Origin: Nephthysia sp036513515
GTDB taxonomy: Bacteria > Chloroflexota > Dormibacteria > Dormibacterales > Dormibacteraceae
NCBI GenBank assembly: GCA_036513515.1
Contig: DATBYW010000022.1
Coordinates: 1-6,340, forward strand
Length of the DNA: 6,340 bases
Direction of reading: 5' to 3'
The translations under genes and the position numbers were made by a program. Positions 5,110 through 6,340 of the stretch are shown in pieces. The notes under the pieces were generated by a model, which saw nothing but the letters and a program-made list of their open reading frames with translations, searched no databases and was not told the DNA's origin. Each line of letters begins with the position of its first letter. Positions within the stretch are counted from its first letter, which is position 1.

Positions 5110-6114
5110 TCACCGCTGAGGCGAGCAAACATCCGCCGGCGCCGCATCCATCCGCTCCACCAGCCGCTGCCGGTCCTGGGCGGTCAGCGCCAGCCCGAGC
5201 GACTCCACCGCGGCGTCGAACTGATCCGGCCGGCGAGGACCGACCAGCGCCGACGCCACGCAGGGGTGGGAAGTCACCCAGGCGAGCGCCAGGGCTCCCA
5301 TCGAGACGCCGCGCTCCGCCGCCTCGGCCGCCAGGGCGTCAAGGGCGTCGAAGGTCCGCTCCTTCTGGAGATGGCGGTACGGGCCGGCGCGCGTGGTCAT
5401 TCGCGACCCTGATGGAGCAGGCTCTCCCCGCCGATACTTGCCCGTCAGCCAGCCTCCCGCCAGCGGGCTGTAGGCCACGATGGCCAGGGTTTGGTCCTCG
5501 GCCACGGGCAGGACCTGTGCCTCGGCGGTTCGCCGCAACAGGTTGTACTCGTTCTGGACGAGCTCGACTCGGGCCAGGCCGAGCCGGTCGCTGGTCCAGA
5601 GCTGCTTCATGAGTCGCCAGCCCTCGATGTTGGCCGCCCCCACATACCGAACCTTGCCCGACCGGACCAGGTCGTCGAGGGCCCTCAGCGTCTCCTCGGG
5701 CGCGGTCTCCGGGTCCACCTGGTGGGTGATGTAGACGTCCAACCAGTCGGTGCCCAGGCGGCGGAGGGACGCCTCCACCTGCTGCAGGATGTGGCGCCGC
5801 GAGAGGCCTCCGTCGTTGACGCCCGGTCCCAGCCGCGTAGCCACCTTCGTGGCGAGCACGATCTCCTGCCGCACGCCGCGGCTGCCGAGCCACCGCCCCA
5901 CCATCTCCTCAGAGCGACCGCCCCCATAGGAGTTGGCGGTGTCGAAATGGTTGATGCCGAGCTCAAAGGCACGATCCATGATGGCGAAGGCCGCCTCTTC
6001 GTCCTCGCCGCCCCCAAAGAGCGCCACCTCGGATCCCACGCCACCGAAGCCGGCGCAGCCCAGGCCCAGAAGGGAGACACGCAAGCCCGTCCTTCCGACC
6101 AAGCGGTAGTCCAC
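5110..6114 (-). CDS. Aldo/keto reductase, NADP(H)-dependent
   Basis: A cytosolic (alpha/beta)8-barrel oxidoreductase that would reduce aldehydes or ketones with NADPH; the substrate cannot be told from sequence. The 334-residue length is typical. The full catalytic tetrad is visible: Asp58 and Tyr63 in FDTANSYGGGRSEEMVG, Lys90 in IVLATKV, and His131 in YITHQVD. Other hallmarks are the N-terminal YRLVGRTGLRVSLLGLG, GKVRYVGAANIEGW (about 153-166), QNEYNLL (188-194), AYSPLAGGWLTGKY (214-227) and the cofactor region SALVGPRRPDQ (288-298). It resembles the broad AKR group often annotated as voltage-gated K+ channel beta-subunit-like or general-stress reductases. The start is GTG 6114, which matches the family's usual N-terminus; a GAGG touching the codon is too close to act as a ribosome binding site, and a TACCCT box 7 nt upstream suggests leaderless transcription. 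The nitrilase-like gene follows 85 nt downstream and could be co-transcribed. Confidence 0.95.
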   Translation of the reverse strand: MDYRLVGRTGLRVSLLGLGCAGFGGVGSEVALFGGGEDEEAAFAIMDRAFELGINHFDTANSYGGGRSEEMVGRWLGSRGVRQEIVLATKVATRLGPGVNDGGLSRRHILQQVEASLRRLGTDWLDVYITHQVDPETAPEETLRALDDLVRSGKVRYVGAANIEGWRLMKQLWTSDRLGLARVELVQNEYNLLRRTAEAQVLPVAEDQTLAIVAYSPLAGGWLTGKYRRGEPAPSGSRMTTRAGPYRHLQKERTFDALDALAAEAAERGVSMGALALAWVTSHPCVASALVGPRRPDQFDAAVESLGLALTAQDRQRLVERMDAAPADVCSPQR

Positions 6115-6121
6115 CCTCAGC

Positions 6122-6127
6122 AGGGTA
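6122..6127 (-). promoter_or_regulatory. Possible leaderless -10 box (TACCCT) of the aldo/keto reductase
   Basis: On the minus strand TACCCT fits TANNNT and ends 7 nt before the GTG start. No usable Shine-Dalgarno sequence is present. The spacing matches leaderless promoters. No -35 box is apparent. If real, the reductase has its own promoter and is not simply read through from the upstream gene. Confidence 0.3.
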
Positions 6128-6212
6128 CTCGGCGCCTAAGGCGGCCGAAGCCGGAGCCACGCACCGACGCCTCGTCCCCTGCGCCAGGGCCGGCCGAAGC
6201 GGTCGAGCGCCG

Positions 6213-6340
6213 TCAGTCCTGGGTTTTCTGGACCGGCGGCTGGGCTATCGAGTGGTGGTGGAAGTTGAGCGTGGCGGCCGCTGCCAGCTGGTCCTTCTTG
6301 GGCTTCTTCTTCCGCTTCTTCTCTTCTCGGTTTCTGTTGT
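6213..6340 (-). CDS. Lys-rich C-terminal end of an unrecognised protein (partial)
   Basis: A minus-strand frame enters from the right edge and stops at TGA 6213-6215, giving 41 residues. It starts with a highly charged NREEKKRKKKPKKDQ block, then LAAAATLNFHHHSIAQ and a polar end. Third codon positions are strongly G/C, which supports this frame over the other open frame on the same strand (rich in Pro, Glu and Gly). Basic Lys-rich tails of this kind can bind nucleic acid or membranes, but the family cannot be named. The stop lies 98 nt before the reductase start on the same strand. Confidence 0.5.
   Translation of the reverse strand, partial: NRNREEKKRKKKPKKDQLAAAATLNFHHHSIAQPPVQKTQD

Noticed and set aside
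4038..5612. Long plus-strand open frame of 524 codons
   Set aside because: It is antisense to both the nitrilase-like and aldo/keto reductase genes and crosses their intergenic spacer. The product is low complexity, as expected of a shadow frame in high-GC DNA.
6133..6143. Small CGCC-TAA-GGCG hairpin upstream of the reductase
   Set aside because: Only a 4-bp stem with a 3-nt loop and no T-run; expected by chance at this G/C content.

Overview
The window is high-GC bacterial chromosomal DNA (third codon positions are mostly G or C). It carries six complete genes and two gene ends cut by the window edges. I see no rRNA, tRNA, CRISPR array, transposase or phage gene. The lineage is uncertain. 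A membrane-anchored Pro/Ser/Thr-rich protein, two GTG-start genes with no ribosome binding site but a TANNNT box 7-9 nt upstream (leaderless style), and the overall composition suggest a Chloroflexota-, Dormibacterota- or Actinomycetota-like soil or sediment bacterium. The aceK gene is, by contrast, best known from Pseudomonadota. This assignment is inference only.

Layout. Positions 1-110 (+) hold the last 35 codons of an unrecognised gene. Positions 222-629 (+) encode a small DUF4760-like protein. It converges on 711-2495 (-), which encodes an AceK-type isocitrate dehydrogenase kinase/phosphatase. A G/C-rich hairpin repeat lies between the two. Divergent from aceK, 2686-3372 (+) encodes a protein with one membrane anchor and a long Pro/Ser/Thr stalk. 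It is followed by a strong hairpin and by 3452-3943 (+), a polytopic membrane protein. The minus-strand block comes next: a nitrilase-superfamily protein (3954-5024) and an aldo/keto reductase (5110-6114) are arranged head to tail with 85 nt between them. Upstream of these is the Lys-rich C-terminus of a further minus-strand gene (6213-6340).

How the genes may work together. No single pathway joins them. The reductase and the nitrilase-like protein may be co-transcribed (reductase first). AceK would switch carbon flow between the TCA cycle and glyoxylate shunt, but no shunt gene (aceA, aceB) or icd is visible here.

The points most worth a second look are two predicted enzymes with altered active sites. 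The nitrilase homologue has Ala where the family's nucleophilic Cys should be. The AceK homologue keeps its ATP-binding Lys and the DYD metal motif, but carries substitutions at the positions equivalent to E. coli D371, N377, E439 and D457. A third is a G/C-rich intergenic hairpin repeat present twice in the same orientation; the second copy sits directly before the nitrilase ribosome binding site.
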